64,000 nucleotides of DNA, taken from Strongyloides papillosus. Lineage: Eukaryota > Nematoda > Chromadorea > Rhabditida > Strongyloididae. Shown here piece after piece: positions 62,446 to 64,000 of this stretch. Each line of letters starts with the position of its first letter. The stretch's first letter is position 1. Location: contig SRSI01000017.1 of NCBI GenBank assembly GCA_005656395.1, positions 248,001 through 312,000 on the forward strand. The letters run 5' to 3'. The position numbers and the translations under genes are program-made. The notes beneath the pieces were generated by a model that saw only the letters and a program-made list of their open reading frames with translations, did not search any database and was not told the origin of the DNA.

Positions 62446-64000
62446 ATGGTTCATGAAAGGAATAGATGTTCTAATGATTCTATGAAGAGGACTCCTATAG
62501 TATTATTATTTTTTTTATATGTATTTATATTTTCTTTTCTATCTGAAAATGTAACTAGTATACCACATAGATCACATGAACCATGGAGTATGATATTGTG
62601 CAAGTTTAAGGATACGAAGAATATTACACCCAAGACTAGGGACTGGTATGAGGAATGGTTTGCTGGGGATAATCCAGGTTGATAATTTTTAGTAAAAGTT
62701 ATTACAATAAATCCTTTTTTCTCACATATTTCAGATAGTATAAAAAATTACTTCAAATGGTTGTCAAACGGTAACTACGACATATCTGGATCTAACGTTG
62801 TTGGGTGGTATGATCTCCCATGGACAATAAACGAAGTTCTATACATCTCCCAACACGACACCGAACTACAAAACAGCGACGAAAAAAGTTTTGCCTTCTA
62901 CGATAAGGTAAAACAATTATGCATAGAGGAAGCCGAAAGGAGGGGAAACATTTTGTTTAGTCAAAAGATCACTGTCATAAATGTTGGATCAACAGCCCTG
63001 TATGGGAAGAAGTATGGTGTATTACTAACACCCTCTTTGATGTTTTCATCAGTCCTGACTCATGAGATGGTTCATTCATTCTTCATAGGTCATTCATATT
63101 CTGATAGAAATGTTAAAATTTTCCCTTTTTCGCAACCTGGTGAGTATGATGATAGGTATGATTTGATGTCGACAGCCAATGCTTATATGCATAAGTCGCG
63201 TTTTGGTATGTCTGGCCCGGGGTTGAATGGGCCTCATTTAGATTACCTGGGTTGGTTACCCATGGATAGGATGCTGTATTTTGGGAAAGATGGTCGGCAA
63301 AATTACACAATACGCCTCTCATCACTTTCGATTTCATTTGAAAAGACACATGGGTGGTTGTATGTTATGATCCCATATGATAGGGATGATTCAAATCTTG
63401 TTTATACTGTTGAATTAAAGACTCCCAGTTATTTTGATAAAGGTATTGGACAGCCTAGTGTTTTAATTCATAGAATTCAGAAGACAGGAAATTTTTATTA
63501 TTCTGTTTTAATGAGTCAGGGTATTGATTTTTATGAATTGACGGAGGGGACGGAATGGGTTACTTTTATTGGTAGTGATTCTAGTGGGAAATTTCAATGG
63601 ATTAAGATATCAGTGAAGAAGATATATAATTTTGATGCTGATGTATCAATAACATCTACATTTGATCCAAGAGTTTGTAAAATTGATGAGGAGATAGCTT
63701 TTATAAATATTAGAGAAAATGAACCAAACAATGATAGCAGTAATCATGTAAATTCATTATCATATTGCAAACCAAAACGAAAAAATCTAAGACAAAGCAT
63801 AGATGAACTAGTAAAAAAGCACCAACGCCGAAAAAACTTCTTCAGCCACCTCCAAACCTTCGGCCTAAACGCTTGCAAAGAAGGCAAAGTCTGGCGAAGC
63901 ATCGACGACTACGACTACGTCTGCGTCGACACCCGCAGAAAGGATGACGTCCGATTCACCCAAGAAATTGCAAATAATAATAATAATTTTGACTATAACG
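62446..64000 (+). CDS. Secreted HExxH zinc metalloprotease (5' part, runs off the window)
   Basis: Exon 1 62446-62677, exon 2 from 62735 to the window end, phase 1, no stops. The start may be the ATG at 62446 or 62482; the latter gives a more usual signal peptide (MKRTPIVLLFFLYVFIFSF). The zinc site at 63061-63093 reads HEMVHSFFIGH, an HExxHxxxxxH with three histidines but without the Gly normally at position 8; Gly is at position 10. YDLMST downstream fits a Met-turn, followed by GPGLNGPHLDYLGW. This arrangement (HExxHxxxxxH, DxMS, GPxLN..LGW) resembles secreted metzincin or M6-like proteases. A basic, Cys-containing C-terminal region follows from about 63770 with a shift to higher G+C codons. 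Exact family uncertain. Confidence 0.75.

Overview
The window looks like nematode nuclear DNA, most likely from a very AT-rich clade IV lineage such as Strongyloides and its relatives. Base composition by eye is roughly four-fifths A+T. Genes have short introns (about 40-60 bases) with GTAAG-type donors and T-rich TTTCAG/TTTTAG acceptors, and strong 3' splice acceptors lie just upstream of some start codons, as expected with spliced-leader trans-splicing. The best matches are to nematode or animal families: SH3BP5/REI-1, odd-skipped, MED6, NCBP2, PRRC2/BAT2, ShKT and CC-type cysteine modules, and a C-type lectin. The genus is an inference.

Layout. 1-5.8 kb: no gene seen. 5.8-7.7 kb: SH3BP5-like Rab11 GEF gene (+). 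7.7-15.6 kb: long AT-rich gap. 15.6-16.5 kb: odd-skipped-type zinc-finger gene (+). 17.2-18.8 kb: secreted protein with three CC-type modules and two ShKT domains (+). 19.4-39.5 kb: a repeat-rich block. It holds a decayed tandem segmental array in which a dead Merlin/ISXO2-type transposase relic recurs four times. Three of the units carry a small secreted-protein gene on the minus strand (two plausible copies, one clear pseudogene). The array has been invaded by TA-flanked foldback elements, a 1-kb MITE, a hAT-like dimer rich in GGTCGACC, a dead but end-complete mariner, a truncated second mariner, and a broken NADAR-domain gene. 41.8-42.9 kb: another long palindrome. 43.8-45.3 kb: MED6 (-) and NCBP2 (+), divergent across about 150 bases. 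45.7-46.4 kb: unrecognised small secreted protein (-). 46.4-50.2 kb: gap. 50.2-53.9 kb: PRRC2/BAT2-like protein (+). 55.9-59.7 kb: a tail-anchored protein of unknown family followed closely by a secreted lectin/PAN/vWA protein (+). 59.7-60.0 kb: a six-cysteine defensin-like peptide (-). 62.4-64.0 kb: start of a secreted HExxH metalloprotease that runs off the window (+).

Two themes recur. First, several well-conserved genes (SH3BP5, odd, the ShKT protein, MED6, NCBP2 twice, the tail-anchored protein) each need a one-base correction, almost always in a short homopolymer, to restore a sensible protein. I read this mainly as residual consensus error in the assembly. Second, many of the lineage-specific genes encode secreted cysteine-rich or matrix/host-interface products, beside a few housekeeping genes for transcription, cap binding and trafficking. 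I see no single operon-like system. The most unusual items are the C-type lectin fold split by PAN and vWA domains, the degenerating secreted-gene array, and the foldback family.
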